Shown piece by piece: positions 32,120 to 42,490 of a stretch of DNA of 64,000 bases. The DNA lies in assembly GCA_007258455.2 (NCBI GenBank), contig VDFB02344183.1:36282-100281 (forward strand), in the 5' to 3' direction. Origin of the DNA: Sequoia sempervirens. Its lineage: Eukaryota > Streptophyta > Pinopsida > Cupressales > Cupressaceae. Position 1 is the first letter of the stretch. Each line of letters opens with the position of its first letter. The position numbers and the translations under genes are program-made. Under the pieces are notes generated by a model. The model did not search any database. It had not been told where the DNA came from and worked only from the letters and a program-made list of their open reading frames with translations.

Positions 32120-33073
32120 TCAATAAGCCCATCATGTGAAGGTATATTACTGATTTTTTCATTATTTGTCACAAGCATACCAAGGAGGTCTTCTTGGTTA
32201 CTTGTCATAGATTCTTCATGTATATTCAAAACTGATGTTGCCTCATTGCACTCATCCTTAGCATGTGCAGACAAGAGCATATCAATAGGTTCATCTTGAG
32301 AATCCACCATAGATTCATTGAGAAACAACATTTTATTCCCGTCTTCTGCATTAATGACCACCTCATTTATCTGCTTTGTCTTCTTCAAGTGTGGCTTCAA
32401 TTTTCCCTCACTGATTGAACAAATCTTTGATCAACATACCAGCAGTAGAGAAATTCTTTCCTTCTTGTTCATGAATGTTTAGCAGAAAAGATAGGACGGA
32501 TTTTGGAATGTCATCCATCTCATTGATAGTTAAAACTAAAATGTTTCTCAATGTTGCAACTACATCCTCCTCTTGTTCACTCCAAGTTGAAATGAAGAGG
32601 TAATGGATCAAATAATATATTCGATCTTGCATACCCAAATCTATCAGCAATATACTTGTTTTGAGCCTTGAGAATGTTTTTAATATAGCAGCTCTTCTAG
32701 GAAAAAGACTGCTACCTGTTTCATCAAGATCCTAGAAACTTTCAACAATCATACGTAGCACTTTCTTCATAGAATCATCATCATAAGGCATCATAAGTAC
32801 CAGGATCCTCATCATTTCACTAAGACAAGAAGTGATCAACAGATTAACTTCTTCGTCGGGATGCATCAACCAATAAGGTTGATTCATTGAGATCATTGCA
32901 AGTATTAATGCCTTTTTAATTATTTCAAAAGGTGATTGGTTCACCCGACTCAAACATTGTTCTAGCGTATGAAGAATGCCTACTTCTTCTTCCACTAACT
33001 AACAATCCTCATTCAGCCTTTTTCCTGCAATGTAAAGCAACCTTGCCAAACTTTTCTCTTCATTAGACGTCAT
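32101..33073 (-). pseudogene. PDS5: PDS5-like cohesion-factor fragment captured in E4
   Basis: PDS5 is a HEAT-repeat protein that binds cohesin and regulates sister-chromatid cohesion. From the ATG at 33073 the minus-strand translation follows the N-terminal part of plant PDS5 proteins in order: LLYIAGKRLN, LEQCLSRVNQSP, then a leucine-rich helix, then ITSCLSEMMRI, MPYDDDSMKKVLRMIVESF, and RRAAILKTFSRLKTSILLIDLGMQD. A frameshift near 32405 follows, then EGKLKPHL. After that the reading frame continues as acidic sequence that I cannot match. In-frame TAG stops lie near 33000 and 32733. No introns interrupt the match, suggesting capture through RNA. It is flanked by the E4 primer site side and the family coding tail, so it travelled as element cargo. 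It is not functional as read. Confidence 0.82.
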
Positions 33074-33912
33074 GGCTTAAACTGGCAAGACACTATTTCT
33101 TAAAACCTCTAAAAAGGTGTCAACTTCAAGAACTTCTAAAAGCTGAAACTAAACTATGTTCTGCCCTCTGATGTAGTATTGGTTTTCCCTGTCACTCATC
33201 TGACAATTGAAGCACTGAACACACAATGTTGTACCCAAAACCAAATTTTTTGCTTCATTAAGGCATTTTGATTAAAATGGTCTAAAACTTGTAAAGTGTC
33301 GTCAAAACTCAATTTTTGGTCAAACCAAGCATGGGCTTTTTGTGGGTTTAATGTCTAGAAGATAATGGTAAAATTTTAAAATTTTAAAAATTAGGGCTTC
33401 TGAACCCCTATTTTTGGGAAGAAGCCCTAAAAACCCTAAAAAATAGGATCTTGTTAGAATTGGCTGAAATTTATTTTGATTCGCTTATTTCATGTCACAA
33501 TCATAGTGGTGAAGTTAGAATCAAGAAAAAGTCAATTTAAGTCTAGTGGGTAGTTTTCACTTTTTCAGGAGAAAAGTTAGGACCTCTGAGGTCGTCAATG
33601 GCAGTTGGCCAGTACTAGGTGTCGAAATCTAAACTCGAATCTCATCATAGAAGTTTCTGCGGAGAAAGATGTTGAAAAAGATGCTTCGCGACGAAAGAGA
33701 TTTTCAAATGGCAAAAATTGCAAAAAATATTCTAAGTCTGGAAACACTACGACTTGTACGTCAACTTTGTAGTGTTCGTACACGTAAAAATGATGAAATA
33801 CAGTCACGTACACGCGTCGACGGCAGTAATGCTTCAATGCAATCAACTCAGCAAGTGTCTCGGCGTTCACAAAGTGCGAAATGGTGGAAGTCATTAGTTT
33901 TGCAGCAAATCT

Positions 33913-35160
33913 GCGCCCCACAGGCCAAGGGCGCCCTTGAAATTGAAAGTTAAGATCCAGTTGTTAATGGTTGCAAGTACATTCATTGTCTCTGGAATTC
34001 TGCCAACTTTCTAATGAGTCATCAAGCGAATCCATCCAATTTGTGAAACTCTAGCAAATGACAGTGGAAGCGGAAGAAACTGAAAATTTACGCATCATGG
34101 ATCGAAGTCAAAATACAGCTTTTGCGCCCCTCTAGCCCAGGGGTGCCCTTGAATTAAGCCTATCAGATGTCAAAATGTCCAAAACCCGTTTCCAAGGGAT
34201 CACTTCAAATTCAACCCAGCTCCACGATGAATCCGTTTGCAAGTCCGTAAGATGGACTGAGTGACCGTGGCAGTTGATCCACCGAGCACATAAAACGAAG
34301 GGAAAATAAAAGTTAAAATATCAAAATGTACCTCTACAGGCCAGGGGTGCCTAGCCTTTTGGCCGGTTAGTTGAAGTTTTCGGCCGATGTCTTCACGAGA
34401 TCTATGCAGAATCCTCCTAGCTATTTAGTGAATCCAACCGTCAGCCCTTGGGATTTGTCAAACGCCCATAGATGAAGAATCAACGGAGAATGCTGAAGGA
34501 TAAAAGCAAGAAAAAAAATGGCTGTTGGAAAATGCACTTTACTTGAGAAAGGCGCCCTTCTACTGGAGGTCTTAGAAGCAGTTTTCTCGCTTCGTCACTC
34601 CCAAGGACATATCTTCCAAGTTGTTCCATCTTCGTGATGAAATCATCGGCATGCGCATCGGAGCAATCTAGCTCCCAGTAGCAAGGGTCAAAGTGGAGCA
34701 TTCGGTTGAAAGTTACAAATTGCAAAATCATTCTCAGAAGCTTAATTGTCTCTGCAGGCCAGGGGTGCCCTTGCATTTGAGATCTTTATTTCAACTTCCA
34801 GACGCTACACATACAGTCGTCCTTTGCGGAATTCTTCCAACTACGTGATGGATCCAACATCCAGTCGACAAGAGTCATCATTCACCGGCAGCGGCAGATT
34901 GAGGCATAGAGAATCAAAATGGGAAAATGGCCAAGTCTGGTGTCGTATGCACCCTTTTAGAAATAGGCGCCCTAGTTTTTGAGGCATCAGACTCAATTTT
35001 TAGCTCTCGCAGCTCCCAGCAACATGTCATCAAACTTGTTCCAACTACGCAATGAATGTGTCAGCTCAGCTCCAGGATCAACCGGGCATCCAAATTCAAG
35101 GTCCAATAGAGGTTGCGGTGACATTTTCAAAGAGCTAAAAAGTAGGAGCTTAACAAAAAC
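33913..35160. repeat. Degenerate tandem array, about 208-bp unit, six units
   Basis: Each unit opens with a gcgcccc...ccaggggtgccctt-like block. Unit starts are near 33913, 34134, 34328, 34534, 34748, 34949 and 35161 (spacings 221, 194, 206, 214, 201 and 212). A second anchor inside many units is an atgaatcc or atggatcc-type word about 110 bp in. Partial units appear on both sides. Identity between units is low. Confidence 0.7.
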
Positions 35161-35690
35161 GCTTCAACATTCAGTAAAGGCGCCCAAAAAGTTAAAATTT
35201 GACTTTTAAAATTGAAGTAGATATGCTCTGGTCGCCCTAGAAAGGTAGAGTCAATTAACTAAATTAAAAAATATTAAAACTTTAGTTTGAAATGTCAGTT
35301 TTACTTGCATAAGGCGTATTTCTTTCATTATTTTTAAAGTGGCACCCATTTCAAGCCACAGTGTTTGTTTCTATTAACTAAGTGCGGACCAATGAGATAA
35401 TTGCATCCTAAATTTACGGTTTTCTCCTGCATGTGACACCTAAACCCTTAGAAATTCTTTAAATATGCATTTGGGTGTCCATTACTTTCACAACAAGTTG
35501 AGTGCAAACATGTATTTTCTCGTGCAAGCAAGATCTGAAGGCACTACAGGTGATATTTTTCAATGTTCTTCGCAAATACAGGACCAGATTATTCAGCAGA
35601 CTTCATTCAAGGATAGCCAAAGGCAGAATATAACTTATATTTTCTCTCTTTTTTATTTTATCCTTGTCTTAGGTTTTCTTTCGCATGTCC
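35161..35690. other. X leader, no gene seen
   Basis: Noncoding AT-rich stretch. From about 35440 it shows faint homology to copy 2 (7800 leftward), clearer from 35620 (the ccttgtcttaggttttctt words match the reverse complement of 7500-7560). Confidence 0.5.
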
Positions 35691-36150
35691 AAGAAAACGG
35701 TAATATTTCACAATTATGATCATCTGGGTATGTTGTGCACGGTGTTCTTTACAAAACCCATGTGTTAGAATTTTTCAAGAAAAATTGTCTCATACCTTCA
35801 CTTTTTGAAGCTTTGTTCTTCTCCAGAGATTCCTTTGCATGGTAGAGGAAAAGTCAATATTTTGCAAAACGAAGAATCTGGGTTTGTTTAGAATCATTTT
35901 TTGTACAAAACCCATATTCCAAAAATTTTCGAAAAAATTTGCCCCCGCAACCCCTACTGCCCCCTACTGTTTTTTTTTTAAAAGTCTTTGCATGTCAAGC
36001 TAAATGGCGTTTTTTCGAATTTCTAATGTTGTGGGTTTGCTTAGAAACATTTTCTCTACAAAACCCATGTCTTGGAATTTTTCGTGAAAATTGCCCCTCA
36101 ACAGGGTATTTTTAGCCTCACCAAGAGCCATTTTAGCTTTCCGAAGAAAG
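35691..36150. repeat. Three leader repeats of about 153 bp, X copy 1
   Basis: The word tacaaaaccca starts at 35750, 35904 and 36057 (spacings 154 and 153), each time followed by a gaatttttc..gaaaaattg block and preceded by a gggtttg..tagaa..cattttt block. Matching words occur three times upstream of the copy 2 ATG. They lie just before the conserved ATG at 36198. Confidence 0.75.
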
Positions 36151-36197
36151 TTGTCAAAACATAGTCATGTTTATAGTCAACAGGCAAGTTTTTCATA

Positions 36198-39191
36198 ATG
36201 CAGCTCACTCAAACTAAATTCAAGACCAAATCGGTCTTAATTCATGATTTCATTAAAACGGCTGACACAGATTTACATCAGGTGGATCTAGAGGTGGACT
36301 TGAATGCTTCAGAAATGAACCAGATCACACTTCAAAACGTCGAGGAATCCGGATTGCTAGAGGTGGCTTCACTTCCCATCTCAATACAGTGTATAGAATT
36401 TGTAATGTCTTGTGTAAAGCATTACAATTCTACTACTCGAGAAATTCAATCAGTGGATGGACGGGTGATATGCAGTATCAGGCCTAAGGACATTGAGAAG
36501 TGCTTGAGTATTCCTCCGAATCCGAATAGTTTGGTTATTACCATGGATCAATGTGAGAAGGCATTCAATGCTGATAAGGAGAAATGTCAGACGAAAATGG
36601 CAGAGAGATGGCTCAAACAGAAGAAAGTTAACTTGCCAAAGAATGTGGGTCGCGAAGAGTTCAAAGATGAATATGCGATTATGATTACCCTTCTTAATCG
36701 TGTTTATGGTCAAAAGAATGCTCATAAATTCCAGCCTTGGATGTATTACATCATGGCTCAGGTTATTCATAGAAGGGAGCATTACGACTGGGCCTCTTTG
36801 ATCAGTACCGTTCTCCACAGATGACCGGCTTCTTGGTTGCTCATAGGTTTCAAATGTGTTCATACCTCATGTATCTGATAGCCTTCCAAGGCCAGTTTAG
36901 AGGGTTGAACATTGTGGGGATTCTAAGTGTACAAAAAGTTCATCAATATTACGCACAGCTTGAGTTCACACAGTCCGAGCAACACTTCAAGCAGGTGCAG
37001 GAAGCATTTTTTATGTACATAGTGAGGAACCTGGATCAAGAGCTACATGTACGTATCTCAGCGGAAGCCGAAGTAGCAATGGTAGAATGGGCGGATTGGT
37101 TCATTCAATTCCCTACCTATACCTACATCCGCATCTACGGATATGCAGGTCATCCAGCCATGCTACCCCGTTATCCTTTGGATAAGGTGGTGTTCATGGA
37201 GATTTTACGGCAGTTGTACGATGTTCACTCTTATCTGTGCAACAAACGCAAGCCAGCTGCCACTTTTCCATTACAGATGGGGATTTACAATTGCAAGACA
37301 GCAGTTGACACCAAGGCTATGGGCAATGAGTTAGCAAGACTTAATCTTAAGTGTCTCGTTGAGAGACACTCATATGACCCTTGGGGTCACTTCTCAGCAC
37401 ACCTTGGCGATCGTTCTTATCACAAGCCTTCTATGGAAGACTATTGGTTCAACTGTGAGGACGAGTTTGAGGTGTGCTGGTGCAGTTACAGCAAGTTCAC
37501 CCTTTCCCAGATTTTTGTTTTCATGTCAGAGGATGTGGGAGGGTTGTCAAATGATGATGGGGATACACTTCCTCAATTCTTCAAAGAAGCAGCCGCTTCC
37601 AACCGTCGATTGGTTCGCCAAGGAATGCTCATCTGTTCAAGAAAGGTCAAGCAAGGTTATCAGAAACAGTATACTCTACTTGGATAGCAAGAAGATGAGG
37701 AGGGCATCCATGCCAAACACAGAGCCGCCACCGATGGTTACTTCACTACCTTCCACGGCAAAGAAAAAACCCAGACAAAAGAATAGGAGTAATCCTCCTA
37801 AAGGAAGCAAAATGTTTGGGAATTCAAAGGGAAAAGCACTAGTTGCTGATTTGGACCAGCAAGAACAACATATGAAGTTTGCCACAAATTCAGTTCAAAG
37901 CATGCCAGAAACAGAGGTACAGCCTCCCATGCCATCACCAACACCACAGCAGTCTCCAATTTCAGTTCACATCAATTTGGAACTAGACTCACCACCAAGG
38001 AGCAATGCTTCCACACATTCCCACTCATCAGGAGTTCCTAGGTCGAGCATCGATCCTTCCACTAAGATTAGTCGAGACTCGTCTTGGCTTGAGAATCAGC
38101 TGAGTAGGAAGAGGAGGCAACCATCCTACAAACTAGACTTCTCATATTTTGATCATGTCTACCAAGACACTCCAGATAAAAAGATAAAGAAGCAAGTCCA
38201 TGTGGAAAAGAGCGCTGACAAGGAGATCATAATTGAGACTGTTGCACCTCCAGAGGATAAAAAGTTGGACGAGGTACAGGTTGATCATTTCGCCTTGATA
38301 AAGGTCAACCTTGGTAGAAGCACACGCCAAGCAGACATTGATTTCCTCGAAGTTGCAACGGAAAACATAAAGGAGAGAGTAATAAAGGATGGAGAAGGCA
38401 AAGCAACCCTCAAGGCAGAGATCCAGCAGCTTCGCCAGTATATCTCCGACCTTATGCACAGCACTGAGAATGTCACCGCCTTGCTCCCGCAGATGTTAGA
38501 GTTACCAGCAGAGCAAAATCAGCTAGGTCAGTTGGTTGTATATGAAAAGCGCTTGAAAGATTGGGAGGAGTTCGTCACAAGGGGCCACTTCATACTTTCA
38601 GAGTTGTACCAGGTGAGATACAATGCCCACGAACTTCACACCCAGATTTAAGACTCAGAGCGAGACTTAGTGGTTGACCAACCACAAAATGAGATCATGA
38701 TCTCTCACCTGAAGACAGCATACGATTCAGTCACTATAGAAGAGGATAAGGAAGCTATTTTTGCTTGGAGAGAACAATTAATCGTCAAGGTAAAAATACA
38801 TGAAACGATTTTTGCAGAGTTGGCCGAGAGTAGAGAAAAGGTGGCAAGTGCTATCAAGTTCGTGAGAACTTTCATGTCATGAGTCCCTTGCTAGTATCAG
38901 CGTGAGAGTGGTGAGTACATCGAGCTCGCCAACGTGCAGTCAAAGTTGCAAGTGCTCATTCACGGTATTTTCAGTGGTGATTCTTTTGGCTATAAGTTGG
39001 ATCAACTTACAGTCATGTTAGCATTGTTTAATGAGGCGGCAAAGAATGGAGGAGAACTGCAGAGTCAGATCACGAGTAGTGAAGAGATGTTGAGGAGACA
39101 CCAAGTACTTTAGAGGATTATCAGTGCCCCAGATGGTGATGCAGTCAACAAACTCGTGGTGGGGTTAATTGCCCGAGATAGCAACCAGTGA
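36198..39191 (+). pseudogene. X family protein, about 1000 residues, unrecognised, broken
   Basis: The ATG at 36198 is conserved in copy 2. Frame 0 is open to 36824. A frameshift leads to 36821-37687, and a second near 37680 returns to frame 0, which runs to a terminal TGA at 39189-39191 with stops at 38649, 38880, 38892 and 39111. The N-terminal 500 residues look globular and mixed alpha/beta, rich in aromatic residues (YLIAFQGQFRGLNIVG, WADWFIQFPTYTYIRIYGYAG). The middle is Ser/Pro/Lys-rich and probably disordered. The last 300 residues are helical and coiled-coil prone (LKAEIQQLRQYISDL, LAESREKVA). I find no catalytic motif. The general look recalls large plant transposon-associated proteins, but no family can be named. 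The ORF start at 37359 is spurious. Confidence 0.65.
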
Positions 39192-40360
39192 ACTATAGAT
39201 CAGGGTGTCCCACCTTTTCAAGATAGACGTTAAACACAGCAGTTAACTCGATGCCTCTTTCCGAGTTAACTCATTGATCCACATCTCATTGCATGTCTAT
39301 TTTGGAGATACCTATGTACATATGGAGTTCTCATATAGTTTTCAGTTTCAGTTAACTGATGTTAGTTATCAATTGACTTTCATTTCAATAAGGACTTGCA
39401 TGTTGCAAGCGTCCATTTAGTTTAGTTTTAGTTCAGTTAATTGATGTAGTTTTTCTAGTTAACTGTATAGTTGCATACATTTAGGTTTAGCAATAAATAT
39501 TGCATTGATTTCAAGACTCATGTTAACTCAAGGAGATTTTAGGATTCACTACTCCTTTGAGGTCAATAAATAAGAGCACCTTTTCTCATTGTATTTTTGA
39601 ACTCTTTTTGTAATAACAAATTGTTGTGCCCACCTTGCCGTGCAATATTGATATTTTGTATCTGTTCACTTAGTTAAATATAATGCTAGTTTGATCGTTC
39701 ATTGTGAGCGCGTCGCGTTATGCAATTTGCTGTCCCAGTTTTATTCTTATTGTGATTAATAAGCTTTGTTTCATATCTACACCTCGGATAGGGGTTTCTC
39801 CTTGGGAATTCAGAAATAGAGTTTATCGTTTGATGTTGTGATTAATAGTTTTTCTTTCATATCTACATCTCGGATAGGGGTTCCTCCTCCTTGAGAATTT
39901 AGAAAGAAAGATTGTTGTTTAAGTGTTGTGTCCAATAAGCTTGTTTCATATCTACACCTCGGATAGGGGTTCCTCCTTGGGAATTTAGGAATAAATTTTG
40001 TCCTTTGATGTTGTTACCAATAACCTTCTTGGAAATCCTGGTATAAAGTTTATCGTCTAATATATTCCCTGCTCCTAAGTCCTCGTGCTCAGTTTTTCTT
40101 GAGGAAATAGGATAGTTTTAGCATTAGCTTAGTTGTAGTTAAGAATCTACAAAACCAAACAAAAACCTTAGCTGCAATGTATTGGTTTTCTTAACCTTGT
40201 GCCTCTTCCAGCTGAGTCAAAAAGATAGGATTTAAAATAATTTACTTTTTCACACATATCAACAAAAGAGGGAGCTTCCCCTCCCAATTTGAAGAGCAGT
40301 TCAACTATGCATAGCTATCCGTTGCCAATACGCACTCCACAGGTGCAAATTGTAACGCCA
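39192..40360 (+). repeat. X 3' tail with TATA-like word and 87-bp minisatellite
   Basis: Contains a TATA-like segment (aataaataagagcacc, 39565-39580; ctataaataagagcatcc in copy 2). A minisatellite follows with unit starts near 39751, 39837, 39927 and 40012 (spacings 86, 90 and 85), built around 'ctacacctcggatagggg'. The order is the same in copy 2. The layout recalls an LTR (promoter followed by a downstream leader), but no second copy or purine tract was found. Confidence 0.65.
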
Positions 40361-40384
40361 ACACATAGGATGGTAGGAAAACAA

Positions 40385-40396
40385 CAATTGATACCA
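40385..40396 (-). other. Degenerate primer binding site of E4
   Basis: The minus strand reads tggtatcaattg, keeping the first eight bases of tggtatcagagc, one base after the LTR end at 40398. The next bases (ttgttttcctaccatcc) parallel the E2 leader (cagttttcttgccatcc). Confidence 0.65.
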
Positions 40397-40397
40397 C

Positions 40398-42490
40398 TGT
40401 AATATTCCCCCTTAATTTTATTTTTTATTTTTGACCAACACAAACACCACTATTAGCGTTAGCTCCAAATGTAAACTAGCTTGTAAAGTAACCCTCCACC
40501 TTTTGATCACCAAGATCCCAATGTGGGCGAGGTGAGAGCATACGGTGTCGGGGATCGTTAGCAACTGGAAATTGCAATTACAAAGCTTGCTAGGCAGCTA
40601 GCCAACCATGAAATGAAAAGTAAAAGCTAGAAATACAAAGTAGCCAGACAACTGACCATGAGCTCAACCACTTATTCAGCAGGAGCGATTATTACAAATT
40701 ATAAGGCGGCAAGCCAGCCATTTAATCCTCACTACCACTTGTTCACTGGGGGGAATTTATTAGCTTAATGTGCTGGAAATAAAATGCTTCAACCACTTAT
40801 CCAATGGGAGCTAAAAACATAAATAAATTGTAGTAAATAAATAAATGACTGTTAGTACTACCAACCAGCCTTACAATGAATGAATTTCAGTTGCAAAACA
40901 TATTACAATGAAGGCCAAACATAACCAATGATAACCAATGAATTAAAGATAGTATCCTTAACTTTATACAATATATACAATCAGATTTTAGCCTCATATA
41001 ATCAGAAAACCAGAATTAATTCAAGTCTGATTAGAAATAGTAAAACACATAAATCGGACCAGCAAGTAAGAATTTCACCAAAATGGACGTAGCTCTTCAC
41101 ATACAGCCTGGAAAGACTTCGTTCAGCAGTCAATAGAAGCCTCTAGTCATGGCGTCCAATCTCCAACTGAGAAGTAGTGTCAATCACAGCTGAAATAGTC
41201 GGCACAAATCCCAATGCGATTGCTAGCAAGAAGGTACAGCCCTAGGAGAGGTCGACCTCTTCTAGAAATTTCAATAATCAATATAAAAATCTGAAACTTC
41301 TCAAATCTGTGCGCCCTACACAGTGGAACAGCATGAGCCAGTACCCAGAACTAGATAAAAATCAGTGGCAAAGCTATCAGCAGAAGTTCACTTCAGCCAT
41401 AAACATCTTCAGCAGTACAAACAGATTATACATCAACAACCTGCTTGTAATAATTCAAAAAATTGAGCTCTATCCACACTCCTGAATAAAGCATGGTCTT
41501 CAGTCACCATCTAGGAAGCCATAGTTTCGAGCCCGAAGAATGGTATAAAGCTAGAGAATACGCAATCCTCTTAACAAAGTATAAACTTAGTTCAGCAGCA
41601 TAACATTATGAATTTTCCAAAAGATATGAATGAATGAGCAAGGCATCAATATATAAGCACAATTGGGCGATTGAAGCAACCTGTAACTCCAGCCAAGAAA
41701 ACTTTTCAACTTCTCCAAAGGACGCCTTCCTCAAATGCATTTTTAAAATATTTAAAATTCTTTATACTCTTTTCCCAAGTCGTCCCACTTTGGAGGAAAT
41801 AATAAAACATTATTAAAGATAATAATATTTCATCTTGGACGACCACATAAAAGGCCCCCTTTTTTAAAAACAACTTCAAGTTCATCGCCTAGGCACAAGG
41901 TCCGAAAAGCAATACTAAAAAAGACTAAGTTATTGAAACTTAGCTCCAAGACGCATGAAGAAGCCAACGCCCAAACTAAACTGCCTTACTGCCAAAAATG
42001 GAAAGATGAACTGGAGATGATTGAGTTGCTGCTAAGATGACACTGCCATAAATAGAACTTACTAAAAATAGCAAACTGCTAAAAATAGTAAGTGTTCCCA
42101 AACGCTTTCTGAGCACAAACCGAGTAGTCGTCATGACTTACTATGAATAGTAAATGTCTGGAAAGGTTGTCAAATGGAGATGCATGTTACACCATTCTGA
42201 AGCTCATTGGAAACCCAAAAAAACCCAGAAACCTTTCTCGCATGCAAAGTATCCACCAGAAATGCATGTCATCGTCTTATCATGCATGTTACCTCATCCT
42301 AAAGCTCTCCAAAAACCCAGAAAGCTCCACCAAAACTCATTTCCAAACTCCTCCATGCAAGCCTCCAAAAATGCATCTAAAACCTCCTATAAAATAGGAA
42401 ATCCTAATTTCTATTTCTGCTTAGCCTACAAGTTTCCGAAAATAGGCTAAAACCAACTAAAGAGCGTAGGGCTAAATTGGGGACATTACA
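40398..42490 (-). repeat. 5' LTR of E4
   Basis: 2093 bp, paired with 27774-29759. It is longer mainly because of a 95-bp segment at 41233-41327. Confidence 0.9.

Larger units (their letters stand above)
33226..40360 (+). mobile_element. X family copy 1 (unclassified, about 7.1 kb), nested in E4
   Basis: The right end (...caaattgtaacgcca at 40360) is fixed by homology to copy 2. The left end near 33226 (tgttgtaccc) is inferred from where E4 interior sequence would rejoin. An acaca word flanks both sides (33221-33225 and 40361-40365), but it is low complexity. Order of parts: 208-bp tandem array, 153-bp leader repeats, a coding region of about 1000 codons, then a 1.2-kb tail with a TATA-like word and an 87-bp minisatellite. 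No LTR pair, terminal inverted repeats, reverse transcriptase or transposase motif was found. Confidence 0.6.
27774..42490 (-). mobile_element. E4: 14.7-kb non-autonomous LTR element carrying PDS5 sequence, minus orientation
   Basis: Two related LTRs in direct orientation (27774-29759 and 40398-42490), purine tract and hairpin at the inner edge of the left one, and a degenerate primer site at the inner edge of the right one. The flanks are ttgac (27769-27773) and tttac (42491-42495), a target duplication with one difference, and both flanks are the same copia Gag gene (C3). The interior has no retrotransposon enzymes. It holds a PDS5-derived segment, unrecognised ORFs and the X copy inserted about 35 bp from the primer site. 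Confidence 0.88.

Noticed and set aside
36815..36825. A 3' splice site (ccacag) explaining the first frame change in the X gene
   Set aside because: No 5' splice site or intron-like stretch precedes it, and the two frames meet within a few bases; a small indel is simpler.
37359..37680. Start of the 430-codon frame in X copy 1 as an independent gene
   Set aside because: This part overlaps the better frame 36821-37687; the true frame-0 coding resumes only near 37680 after a frameshift.
33226..40360. X copy 1 as a standard LTR retrotransposon
   Set aside because: No direct terminal repeats, primer site or purine tract could be found, despite TG...CA ends and a TATA-like tail.
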